The notes beneath the pieces were generated by a model that saw only the letters and a program-made list of their open reading frames with translations, did no database searches and was not told the DNA's origin. Positions 1 to 8,221 of a stretch of 10,996 bases of DNA are shown one piece after another. Made by a program: the position numbers and the translations under genes. Within the stretch, counting starts at the first letter, position 1. Every line of letters begins with the position of its first letter. This DNA is from Funneliformis mosseae. Its lineage: Eukaryota > Glomeromycota > Glomeromycetes > Glomerales > Glomeraceae. The DNA lies in assembly GCA_910592005.1 (NCBI GenBank), contig CAJVPP010003711.1, positions 1 to 10,996 on the forward strand, written 5' to 3'.

Positions 1-95
1 ATAGCTAGTACTTAGTCTAGATTTATTGATTTACTTTGTATTTCTTCTATATAAATTTAATAAAGTTATTGGCAGTGTCACATTGTTAAAAAAAA

Positions 96-179
96 AAAGT
101 CAGTCTCATGCTACAAGTCAAATTTGTGCTCTAAGCTAAAGTCAGTCTTGTGCTATAAGTCGAATTTATACTCTAAGCT
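96..179. repeat. 42-bp tandem duplication
   Basis: Two adjacent 42-bp units (96-137 and 138-179) match at 36 of 42 positions, and all six differences are transitions. At unit positions 12-13 one copy has CA and the other TG, as expected if both came from CG. The period is 14 codons, and on the minus strand both copies read in one frame from about 221 downward, each with a TAG at the same codon (153-155 and 111-113). This looks like the tail of the minus-strand repeat-coding relic at 236-397. Confidence 0.85.
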
Positions 180-235
180 GAAATCAATGTCAAAGTCAAT
201 CAAAGGTTTGAATTCGAACTCAATTACCTTAATAC

Positions 236-397
236 TCACTTCAAAATTACTCTCACTAGACCTTCAGAAAACTTATTCGCATACTCCCTGAATTTGTTAA
301 ACTCAAAGAAGTCAAAGTCAATCTCAGTTACGTATTTAAAGTTAAAGTCGATCTCAATCACATGCTTGAAGTCAAAGTCAAAGAAGTTACCGCTCAT
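236..397 (-). pseudogene. aromatic/acidic repeat peptide relic
   Basis: From an ATG at 397 the minus strand is open for 53 codons to TGA at 236-238. The peptide alternates aromatic or aliphatic residues with acidic ones (motifs such as FDFDF, IEIDFNF, TEIDFDFF) in a period of about ten residues, a pattern that would favour beta-strands. A second stretch of the same character (EFEF, IDFDIDF, KFDL) follows in another frame from 221 to about 96, interrupted by two TAGs at equivalent repeat positions. I infer a decayed gene with internal coding repeats that has lost its frame near 225-240. No family is recognised. A chance open frame created by an AT-rich microsatellite is the alternative, though the conserved residue character after transitions argues for past coding. 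Confidence 0.4.
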
Positions 398-398
398 G
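309..398. repeat. 30-bp tandem repeat, three units
   Basis: Three consecutive 30-bp units (309-338, 339-368, 369-398) each begin with AAGT(C/T)AAAGTC. Units 1 and 2 differ by about eight changes, all transitions; unit 3 is more diverged after its first half. The 30-bp period keeps the reading frame and encodes the minus-strand Phe/Asp/Ile repeat described at 236-397. Confidence 0.7.
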
Positions 399-667
399 GT
401 TAGTTTCAAGCTTTCTGGATACCTGTAATAGATCTAAAAAATATTTAAATATTAATGATATGTCGAATGATCTTTAAACCGCCTTAAGGGTAAGTAATTT
501 TTTATTTATTTTCAGTTTACTAATATAAATACATATTAATAAATTTTTGTATTCAGTGTCAAATTTTTTAGATTATTGAAAGAATTCTGTCACAAGATCA
601 ATTGCAATTAGACTAGATGTTTAATGCTTAACGAAATCTTGTGAACAGCATAATAATCCTAACTGTT
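399..667. other. AT-rich spacer, nothing recognised
   Basis: There is no coding signal, repeat or RNA structure here that I can support. A GTAAGT at 490 and a TTTTCAG ending at 515 resemble splice sites but enclose only 26 nt, too short for an intron. Confidence 0.5.
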
Positions 668-1390
668 ATGGGAACTTTAAATCCAATTATGTATCTGGTT
701 TCTGAAATTATTATTTACGATATGATTCATAATAGACATAAGCACTGACGAGAAGAGTATTTAAAAAAGCAACAGTCAGAAACCTTTCAAAACGAACAAG
801 CCAGACGAAAGCATCTAAATAGCAGGAGAAATAATGTAAGTAGCGAACATAATTCTTTTTATTTATTTTACTAATTTTACTATTTTATAATTATAAAAGT
901 GAATAAATAGGACTAACGTAATTGACAACTTAACAGCCATTGAAGATTCACTAATTAAAATGTTTAAGAATAATGAACTTTGACTAATTATAAGTAATTC
1001 TGCTTATTATTCGCTAGAAATTTCAGAGACAGATGAAGAAGACTCTTCTGGTAAAAGGAAAATTATCATAAAGGATTTAAAATGGCATTTGAGAACAGTA
1101 AGATTAATAATAATTATGAATGTTATTTACTCAGTTTTTGATATTGAAGTATTTAATTATTATTTTGTAGTTGCAAATATTTTTATGCGATTATGTTGAT
1201 CATATATTTACTGAGTCTTCTAAAGTTCTGAAGAAGTGGACTCAAATTTACGATAATGATAGTTTTTATGATAAAGAATAATCGAAGTCTTTTTAAGCTC
1301 TCAAATGATTACAACAGTTCATTTAAGATAGCTGTACAAAAGGCTTGCGCAAAATGATCATTAGAAGCCTTTACTTCTATGTCACATTAA
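668..1390 (+). pseudogene. decayed three-exon gene, unknown family
   Basis: Exon 1 (668-835) runs from an ATG and ends in a basic, Gln/Arg-rich stretch (KKQQSE, QARRKH, NSRRNN). Intron 1 is 836-899 (GTAAGT to AAAG, 64 nt). Exon 2 (900-1097) contains an acidic patch, ISETDEEDSSGKRK, followed by IIIKDLKW. Intron 2 is 1098-1170 (GTAAGA to TTGTAG, 73 nt). Exon 3 continues in phase with FLCDYVDH and KKWTQIYDND up to TAA at 1279; coding character continues one frame over to TAA at 1388-1390. In-frame stops at 746 (TGA), 900 (TGA) and 981 (TGA) break it. Phase agreement across both introns is the main evidence that this was a gene. It resembles moderately repeated, Arg/Lys-rich proteins of Glomeromycotina genomes, but I cannot name a domain, and the function is unknown. 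Confidence 0.55.
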
Positions 1391-1791
1391 ATTGTAAATA
1401 TTACGATATGTGTATAAAATTGGAATAATGAAATGTTATAATTTAATATATAAAATAAAAAATATGTAATTTACAATTTATTAAAATTTGAGAAATATAC
1501 ATAAATCGAATGTTCCTAATCAATCCTATAGAAATAATAAAACAAACTATCAAATAAATCAAGTCTAATAGTCCATTCCAACTGATCATTATTAAAAGAC
1601 TAGCTGTTGTTCTGATTATACTTTATTTTTAGTAATATTGTCATCAGTATTATCAATTTTTAATGATCAGTATATTCAATAAGTTTTAATAGTCCGTTTT
1701 GGTTGAAGATGGTCGTAACCTAATGAAGTACAAAATCTGATCACAATTAGCAATTAATAATGTTATATATATTCTCTAATCAGCATTTTAC

Positions 1792-1823
1792 CAGGTACCA
1801 ATAAGGATACCTATTGGCACCTG
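1792..1823. repeat. 32-bp near-perfect palindrome
   Basis: CAGGTACCAATAAGGA is followed directly by TACCTATTGGCACCTG. The two 16-bp arms pair at 13 positions with no spacer, and two of the three mismatches are transitions in the arm comparison. It could be the fused terminal repeats of a decayed foldback element or a protein-binding palindrome; nothing nearby decides. Confidence 0.7.
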
Positions 1824-2554
1824 ACAGAATTCTGGATTGTTATCTTCAGACCTGTGTGATTTTATATCAAGATGCTGATCACCTGCATCTGATTGAGTGC
1901 TGGATTCTATATTGAAGTGCTTACCTTTTGATTTTATTTGATAACCTATTAAAATGCTAAATTATGTTAAAAAAATTATATCTGGTAGTACAGTAATTCG
2001 ATACAAATCTGCATCTAAATTTGACTGATACTATGACATAATTTAGGCTAATCTTTAGGCATGTGATTTGAAGGATCTAAGCTGGCACTATGGTAGTAAC
2101 TTAGTAGTATTCTGAAGCTGTCATAGAACTAGTAAGGAACTGCTAGAATGCCAGAGAGATTCCTATTAGTTCACCAGCTTGGATGTCAAATTATTATATC
2201 TAAAGATCTAATCAAAATCATGAAATAGTGTTAGCTAAAATTAAACAAGTCTACTGCATATACTATACTAGTCATGTAACTTTTGCTAATCTGCAAGTCA
2301 GAGAATTCAAAATGCAAAATATAAAAAATTATGTATTACCATAACTAGCCTGCACCATCTTACAATCCAACTATTGCCTATTTATTGCTGATATAAGTAT
2401 GCTAATTTTATGTCTATAGTTAAAAGTGTGATATGTATTATCATGATCAGCCCATTTATTTTTAATACATTTTCAGACACATTAGGATGCAAAATAGGAC
2501 AGATTATTAGGCTATTTTATTTCTTTAAGGTATATTTACAAAATATTGTAAATA

Positions 2555-2669
2555 GAGATCTGCATTTTATTCGATCTGATATGATCTGAATCTTGAGAAT
2601 ATGCAAGAGATTATCTGTTTTGTCTATCTATCTAGTAGATCTAAATTTGATCTAACTTTTGCAGATCTC
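2555..2669. repeat. GATCT-rich imperfect inverted repeat
   Basis: A perfect 10-bp arm GAGATCTGCA (2555-2564) is answered by TGCAGATCTC (2660-2669). Similarly spaced GATCT words continue inward on both sides, so the 115 bp could fold as an imperfect hairpin. Just outside the left arm, 2532-2553 holds another short palindrome (TATTTACA...TGTAAATA). This resembles a small foldback or MITE remnant. Confidence 0.5.
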
Positions 2670-2847
2670 TAGTTATAAGCTCTTCTGAAATCTGATCATA
2701 TTCGAGGTAGTGTGTATGTCAATTTTTAGACATTCCTATAAAAATTCTCTATCTCTATAAGAAAAATTCATAGGATACTCATAGAGACAATCTTGATATC
2801 ATTTTTAGATTTCTTAGTTTGATTTATTGAGTTTTTTACTATTTATT

Positions 2848-3040
2848 CCTATGACCCTATAATTCCTTATAAAAAATAAAAATTCAAAAAAAAAAATTTT
2901 GATTTTTTCATAGTACTTTTATAAGTAACTATGATTATGAATATGGTTAATTTAATTGGTATATAGTCGATATATAATATAAAAAAAAATAAAAAAAGGT
3001 AAAAAGTTTAAAAATTCATAGGGATTCATAGGGTCATAGG
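2848..3040. repeat. CCTATGACCCTAT inverted repeat, MITE-like
   Basis: CCTATGACCCTAT at 2848-2860 is the exact reverse complement of 3028-3040, with weaker pairing continuing inward (2861-2880 against 3008-3027). The right arm is itself a short array, with TCATAGGG repeated three times between 3015 and 3040. The interior is poly-A/T rich. A decayed miniature transposon is the likely explanation; no target-site duplication is evident. Confidence 0.5.
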
Positions 3041-3170
3041 GTCAAGTAATAAAAATATCTTTTCAGAGTTTTAAACTTACCAGTTTGCTATACTAACAGT
3101 ATTTTTGTTAAGTTTTTTTACTATTCTTTTAAATTTTTCATGGGAATAAATTTTTAATAAGTCATTAGGG

Positions 3171-3503
3171 TCAACTTATAGCATTAGGCATTTTTATTCT
3201 ATCAAGAGCCTACTCTAATGCTTCTGGTATCTGCTTATTCTAAAACATTTTATCCAATTTTTTCTGGTGATAATTTGCTTTTGAATGGGACTTATTTACA
3301 TGTAAATTACAAAATCCATATTTAAAAGTCATCAGTCTTACACATTCATCTTATTTGTATAGAGCTCATTGATGTCTTTTCCAGTAAAAATAATATCCTT
3401 CTGGTTGCGTACTTCTATTTCTATAAACTATCTCTTCATCAGAGAGGTAGTGGTAAATATATTTTCCACCTATCAATTTTATGCTTGGGTATTAGTTTGA
3501 TAT
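3171..3503 (-). pseudogene. decayed coding relic, unknown family
   Basis: Reading from 3503 down to TGA at 3171-3173, a single frame of about 110 codons keeps protein-like composition with no indel. It is rich in Tyr, His, Arg and Cys, with stretches such as KYIYHYLSDEEIVYRNR, QPEGYYFYWKRHQ and FCNLHVNKSHSKANYH. At least five in-frame stops interrupt it. Several sit where TGG to TGA or TAG would produce them, for example between KRHQ and ALYK and between ALE and ALDR. No start codon is assigned, so this is probably an internal or C-terminal piece. I do not recognise the family. In DNA this AT-rich, about twice as many stops would be expected in 110 codons. Confidence 0.45.
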
Positions 3504-3593
3504 CTATAATAATATTTATTTTTATTTTAAACTTTTTTGTTAGAAGTATTATATTAAAATAGTATATTAAATAACATATCCAAAATATTTACT

Positions 3594-3906
3594 ATGAGCC
3601 AATTTGAGCTTTCAGAGTTCCTCGACACATTCATCCTTTTTTATTTAGAGGCTGAAAAAGATAAAATGAAAGGCTAAGTAATTTGCTATTCCAGTGAAAA
3701 ATACTTGTCAAGCATTCTAACTCTGAATAATATAGTTGCAGAAAATGATGAGAGATTAACTGCAATCCTTGACGATGCTCTACCCAGTTGTCAAAATTCC
3801 ATTTATAGCTATTGATAGTAAAGGATCATTAGAAAAGATAAAAGAAATATATTGCTATATATTGCATCTTTATGATCATCTTATTTATGACTAAAAGGCA
3901 CTAATA
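3594..3906 (+). pseudogene. 5' part of a transposon-split coding relic
   Basis: An ATG at 3594 opens MSQFELSEFLDTFILFYLE, then a TAA at 3675-3677, then the same frame continues with protein-like sequence (CYSSEKYLSSILTL, ENDERLTAILDDAL) to TGA at 3813. From about 3785 a neighbouring frame takes over (VVKIPFIAIDSKGSLEKIKEIYCY) and runs to the edge of the DNA transposon, so a one-base frameshift is inferred near 3780-3790. Coding character stops at the TA target duplication and resumes beyond the right end at 6700. I therefore treat 3594-3906 and 6700-7151 as one interrupted gene. The family is not recognised. Confidence 0.45.
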
Positions 3907-3926
3907 TGGTGGCTGTCACCTATAAA
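3907..3926 (+). repeat. left terminal inverted repeat
   Basis: This 20-bp end matches the reverse complement of 6678-6697 at 18 of 20 positions. The two mismatches are CC against TT, both transitions. Confidence 0.85.
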
Positions 3927-4390
3927 TCACAAAAATATTATATGATTTTAAAATTTTATAAGTCAGAAATAAAAGTAATAAAACATAAATCTAACTGATA
4001 AATTAATAAAATAACATATGCTGATCGTTTTTATCAGTTTACTTTTTAAGATTTATTAAAAATTTAATTTTTTATTTTGTTTAAAAGTTTTGGAATAAAT
4101 CATATAACCTATATAGTAAAAAGATAAATTTTGAACTAGCTTAGGTGTATTATTTTTACAAATTTTATGTGAAAAATGTAAAAATCAAGAAATTACGAGT
4201 TTTAATAAACAAATTTTTTTAATATATAAGTAAAATTCTATAAAACTTTAGATAAAAATACCATATTAATTTTTGGTTTTTAATTTTTACTTGTATTAAT
4301 AATATCAAAGAGAAACTTATTACATTACATAATAAATTAAAAATGTAAAAACATTAAAACAAAATTTTTCTAATTTTCTAATTTTACCTA

Positions 4391-4420
4391 TTTTTCCATA
4401 TTTTTTCATATTTTTCCATA
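4391..4420. repeat. three 10-bp T-rich repeats before the transposase start
   Basis: TTTTTCCATA, TTTTTTCATA and TTTTTCCATA follow one another 20 bp upstream of the presumed start codon at 4440. They could be a fungal T-rich promoter element or simple-sequence slippage; the sequence does not decide. Confidence 0.5.
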
Positions 4421-4439
4421 ATTAATGTTAATAAATAAT

Positions 4440-6570
4440 ATGCCCATTATGTTTCACATCTTGATCAATCGATTGATAATAATAACTCATCTATCAAAAC
4501 AGAAAATTAAGGTTAAAGAACAAGAATAAGATAATAGTGGAAGGTTTGCAAAAAAACCACAAATTATTGATGATTGGAGAGATGAGAATGACAGCAGGTG
4601 GAATGATGAAATAGATTTGTTAAATGAAAAAGAAGATAAATATAAGTTAGTTTGATCAGATAATGCAGAATTTGAACAAAAAAAACGTGAATCTTACCTT
4701 ACTGGAAAAACTAAAAAATTAACATATTTTGATAAATACAGATCTAGTGGCTGTTTTACAAAAGCTGCAAAAGGAATTACTAAAATTACATCATTTTTAA
4801 ATAAATGTCAAGTAATTCTAGATGATTTCGATGAAGTTTTAGATGATATGGATGATATGAAAAATGAAGAACAAAATGATCTAAAAAAAAACTTGAAAGT
4901 TTAAAAATTGAACTTAAAGAGAAGCAAAAGTCATTAATAGTGTCTTAATATAATAAAAAATGAGTAGTATTTGAATATTTGAGAAGATTAGATAATAATA
5001 GAAAAGAAATGGTGAAGGTCAGTATAGAAGCTGTAGAGTTAGTTTTTATCAAAAGTGCATTATATAGAGCAAGAACTATTCGGTATTGGGCAAATTATTG
5101 GCTCTAATATAAACATTTTCTAATAAGCTACCAAGGTAAACATCAAAAGACATTATGACTAATAAATAATGAAGATATAGCGAAAAAGTATCATATGTGG
5201 ATTCGGTCTCAAGGTGAAAAAATCACTCCATTAAAATTCAAGAATTTTGTTGAACAAAAGCTACTTATTAATTCAAAAATAATGAAAAAAAAATCTATCA
5301 GTACAGAAACTGCGACGTATTGGCTTAATGTACTTGAATATTTTTTCAGTCACAAAAGCAAGGTAATGTAAATATATTATACATATAGAATATTAAAAAA
5401 CATTAAATTTAGTTACTAACATTATATGATATTATATAAGGCATATACTACAATAGTCACGAATGTCCTGATGTTATAAAATATCGACAAATTTTTTTAG
5501 ATGAAATCTATAGCTACGAAAAGAATATGGCAAAATACAAAGGTGAAAACATAGAACAGATACCACCAATATTAGGATTGAATATAAAGGAAATAATTCT
5601 CGTAACACATGATGAGTGTGTTTTTATTCTAACGATGAAAAACAAGGTATATGGGCAAAGTCCAAAAAATTACCATTGCGTAAAAAAGGAAATAGACATT
5701 TTATTATAGTTAGTGAATTTCTAACAGAAGAATGTGATTGACTTAAATTAAACTTACAGTAATGTCAAGAAAATTCTTCCATGCCTGAAGAAGCTTGTAT
5801 TTATTTTCAACCAGAAAAAGATCAGGAAGGATTCTGAACGAGTGAGCATCTAATTGAATAATTAAAGATAAAAGCCATACTGATTTTGAAAACACTTTTT
5901 TCAAATTGTATTGCTTTATTTGTATTCAATAATAGTTTGAATCATGTAGTATATAGATCTGATGCACTTGTAGTAAGTAGGATGAATCTAAAACCTAAAG
6001 GCAAGCAGCCAAAGATAAAGGACACAATTTTTGGGTCAGATAATAAGCATTAATCAATGGTTAATGAAAACAATGAACTGAAAGAAATGAAATAGGTGTT
6101 AATTGAGCATATATTGTGGAGAAATGGTTAAATGCTGATTGTCAATTGTGTAAGAATAAGATTGAAGATATGAATCAGACAAATTATTGTGCACAGAGAA
6201 TAATTTCATTACAACTGGATTTCCTGTCACAAAAAAGTGCGTTAGAGGAAGTAATACTGGAAGCTAGGTATAGATGTATATTTTATCTGAAGTTTCACTG
6301 CGAATTGAATTATATTAAATGATACTGGAGGCAGAAAAAAGATATATCTGTGAAAATTGTGACTATTCTTAGTCAGGCTTGCAACGTGTTATTCCTACAG
6401 CTTTGAAATCTGTTAGTATAATTACAATAAGAAAATTTGCTAGAAAGGCATAGCGTTATATGGATTTATATAGAAAAGGAATAACTGATAAGTTGGCAGA
6501 ATATGCTGCCAAAAAGTATAAATCTTACCGTTGTATTTCTGAATATGTAGTGAAAGAATTAAATAAATAA
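4440..6570 (+). pseudogene. DDE transposase relic, IS630-Tc1-mariner type
   Basis: The coding frame can be followed from ATG 4440 to TAA 6568-6570. The N-terminal part has an acidic and basic region and TYFDKYRSSGCFTKAAKGI, and later comes ATYWLNVLEY. A likely intron follows (5363-about 5440, GTAATG donor, TACTAAC branch site at 5414-5420). The catalytic motifs come next in the order of Tc1/mariner enzymes: VTHDEC (first Asp, codon 5611, intact); VFNNSLNH, where the second Asp is Asn (codon 5928); and HCELNYIK, where the Glu is Lys (codon 6317). Between the last two lies an insertion with C-x2-C-x12-C (about 6137-6190), making their spacing about 129 residues once one frameshift is allowed for. 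Frame breaks are seen at the A-run 4883-4891, near the intron acceptor, at the T-run 5621-5625, near 6127-6129 and near 6322. Many stops (4527, 4653, 6320 and others) confirm a dead copy. Confidence 0.8.
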
Positions 6571-6677
6571 TACATAAGAATTTTGTATTACTTTCGCGAT
6601 GTAAATTCACGTAATAAATATTAGGATCACGTAAAAATCATGTGAAGATCTACATCTAAAATTTTGGACTAGTGTAG

Positions 6678-6697
6678 TTTATAAATGACAGCCACCA
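6678..6697 (-). repeat. right terminal inverted repeat
   Basis: This is the partner of 3907-3926, ending in GACAGCCACCA directly before the TA target duplication. Similarity beyond 20 bp is weak. Confidence 0.85.
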
Positions 6698-6699
6698 TA

Positions 6700-7151
6700 T
6701 TCATTTCGCAAAAAAATAAAGTATAAGTTATATTTGATTAAATATATTAAGATATATAATGCTAATGTTTAGTTGAAAGATATTGCGAAGCGTCTTAATG
6801 GCTAAGTTTATTTTATTTCTAAATTTTTTCGCACAAAATCGAAGTATGTTTCAGCAAAGTTGTCTAAATTATTCATGCTAGAAATATTAGGCATATTTGA
6901 TTGATCGCTTCAAAGATTTCTAATCTTAAATGCACTTGTATTATGTTATATTAATACAACAGGCTTTCGTGATAATGGAAGAGGAGTTAGCCTGCTCTCT
7001 TGTTCAAAGAACTTTGAGGTAAAAAAAGGTTGACTGGTATATATATCCTGAAACCTATGATTAAGAGAGCAGAAAATTAATGAAACCTTTCCTTGGTTAC
7101 TAAAGGTAACAGAAATACAAGCTAATTCAAAATTTGAAGCATTTGGCATAG
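6700..7151 (+). pseudogene. 3' part of the transposon-split coding relic
   Basis: If the transposon and one TA are removed, the frame LKGTN left of the site continues as IHFAKK at 6702-6713. After a one-base loss in the A-run 6710-6716 it goes on as KYKLYLIKYIKIYNANV, then LKDIAKRLNG, VYFISKFFR, RFLILNAL and GFRDNGRGVSLLSCSKNFE. After a one-base shift near 7028 the next part is VDWYIYPETYD, ESRKLMKPFLGY and YKLIQNLKHLA, ending at TAG 7149-7151. In-frame stops at 6770 (TAG), 6803 (TAA) and 6902 (TGA) fit transitions from Trp, Gln and Arg codons. The family is unrecognised. A 67-codon open frame on the opposite strand (6946-7149) is the competing reading; the plus strand is preferred because its stops are transition-type and its frame joins across the insertion. 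Confidence 0.4.
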
Positions 7152-7169
7152 TATCTTTTGTTTTAGATT

Positions 7170-7767
7170 ATGCATATTTTATAGCTAGCCGTAAAATTTC
7201 CATCATGGTCATATTATATCGATGCTAACTTATTCTTTTCTAAGTGTGAAGTTGGTTGAAAGAAAAACTTTAAACGAAAACGATTAATTTTAGCCTCTTC
7301 TTGTAATATGTATTGTTTATATTGTCAGATCTGAAATTCCCTACTATCAATAGATTGGAGAATTTCATTTCTTCTTACATGTTTATTTGAAATAGTATTT
7401 CCAGAAATACATTTTTCAAGTGGCTATCATAATAGCGACGGTCACTATAAAAAGTTGCAGGTATGAAAACTAAGGAGTCACATACACTACAATATATATA
7501 ATTTGTTGGATAACCATAGACTTTATCATTTTCATAAAGCTTTTCACACATTATAATATATCCATTCTTAGAAAGGATTCTTGGATTCTCTTCAAGTATT
7601 TTTCTAAATGGATCATAGATACGAGAGCATCACATTTCTGATGTTTCATAATCATATCATTCATCTAAAGGACATAATGCTTCTAATATTCTTCTATATT
7701 CTTCAAAATTTACATCACTATAACCTACAGAAACTAGCTTATATTGGGCTTTACTATTTAAATCCAT
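7170..7767 (-). pseudogene. decayed gene with C2HC-type motif
   Basis: The minus strand opens at ATG 7767 with MDLNSKAQYKLVSVGYSDV and runs through TGA stops at 7657-7659 and shortly after (EM*CSR) into about 85 uninterrupted codons. These include KNGYIIMCEKLYENDK and YCSVCDSLVFIPATFYSD. The cysteines and histidine form C-x2-C-x19-H-x3-C once a one-base shift near 7420 is allowed (SHLKKC). The shifted frame then continues (SNKHVRRNEILQSIDS, EEAKINRFRLKFFFQPTSHLEKNKL) with one TGA before fading near 7170. The three internal stops are TGAs, as expected from TGG or CGA by a single transition. A C2HC zinc-binding role is inferred from spacing only; the family is not recognised. Confidence 0.55.
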
Positions 7768-8221
7768 AATAGTGTTTTAGTAAATTATAACAGATTAAAA
7801 TGATTATAGCTGATTTTATAATGTTTTTAGTGATTTTAGCTGATTTAATGATATTATACTATAATAAAATATCAGATTCATTTTTGAACAGGGATTTATA
7901 TAGGGTCAGCCCTTATGATTTTACAACGCCTAAATTATTGAGCCAGAGGCGCAAATTTTATCACTCTGGCCCAGCTGAAATTTTTGAAAATACATCATGG
8001 AAAGAATTACCATAGCTTAACCCACGCATCCATGCATGATGATATTATTACATTTACATTAATTGGCCGAAATACTGTAGTTATAGCAATTATTTTTCAA
8101 TGTATGATTATGATAAAAAACATATTACCCGCAGAAAAAATTTTTAATCATTCGTTTAGAATATTACATGGAGAAAAAATATAAGTTATGGTGTAAAAAA
8201 AGAATCTAATTTTCATATCTT
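7768..8221. other. spacer with short doubtful open frames
   Basis: A plus-strand frame from ATG 7800 (71 codons to 8015) begins in a hydrophobic, low-complexity stretch produced by an imperfect 30-bp duplication (7801-7830 and 7831-7860), then has a more ordinary part (YRVSPYDFTTPKLLSQRRK). A second overlapping frame (7984-8184) is of similar length. Neither has splice or family support, so no gene is called. A 7-bp inverted repeat, GCCAGAG...CTCTGGC (7942-7948 and 7964-7970), is also present. Confidence 0.4.
7801..7860. repeat. imperfect 30-bp tandem duplication
   Basis: TGATTATAGCTGATTT at 7801 recurs as TGATTTTAGCTGATTT at 7831. The second halves of the units have drifted. Confidence 0.55.

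Larger units (their letters stand above)
1391..3170. other. AT-rich, gene-poor stretch with inverted repeats
   Basis: No reading frame on either strand shows sustained coding character. The stretch contains a near-palindrome (1792-1823), a GATCT-rich imperfect inverted repeat (2555-2669) and a TCATAGGG-type inverted repeat (2848-3040), listed separately. Short repeated words (CTGGATT, CTAGT, GATCTG) between 1800 and 2720 suggest old non-autonomous repeats. No element ends can be fixed from one copy. Confidence 0.5.
3905..6699 (+). mobile_element. TA-flanked DNA transposon, Tc1/mariner-like, dead
   Basis: A 2791-bp element (3907-6697) is bounded by terminal inverted repeats starting TGGTGGCTGTCA and flanked on both sides by TA (3905-3906 and 6698-6699), the standard target duplication of the IS630-Tc1-mariner group. 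Inside is one plus-strand transposase relic (4440-6570) with a leader of about 530 bp. The coordinates given include the TA copies. The element sits inside another coding relic (3594-3906 plus 6700-7151). Its coding region has stops, frameshifts and replaced catalytic residues, so it cannot move on its own, though the terminal repeats could still be recognised in trans. Confidence 0.85.

Noticed and set aside
490..515. GTAAGT...TTTTCAG as an intron
   Set aside because: Only 26 nt long, and the flanking frames are not coding.
1500..1760. Weak minus-strand coding look (for example LEWTIRLDLFDSLFYYFY)
   Set aside because: Stops are only slightly fewer than expected for this base composition, with no splice sites, motif or start.
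2848..3040. TCATAGGG units as an interstitial telomere repeat
   Set aside because: Only three irregular units occur, within an inverted repeat rather than a long uniform array.
5527..5709. 60-codon plus-strand open frame as a separate small gene
   Set aside because: Its first part is the transposase core with VTHDEC, and the tail after the T-run at 5621-5625 is out of frame. It is a fragment of the dead transposase.
6116..6322. 68-codon plus-strand open frame as a separate gene
   Set aside because: It starts at a GTG and is the Cys-rich insert and ELNYIK part of the same transposase relic.
6946..7149. 67-codon open frame on the minus strand
   Set aside because: It lies opposite a plus-strand relic whose stops look like transitions and whose frame joins across the transposon site. 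It has no splice or motif support.
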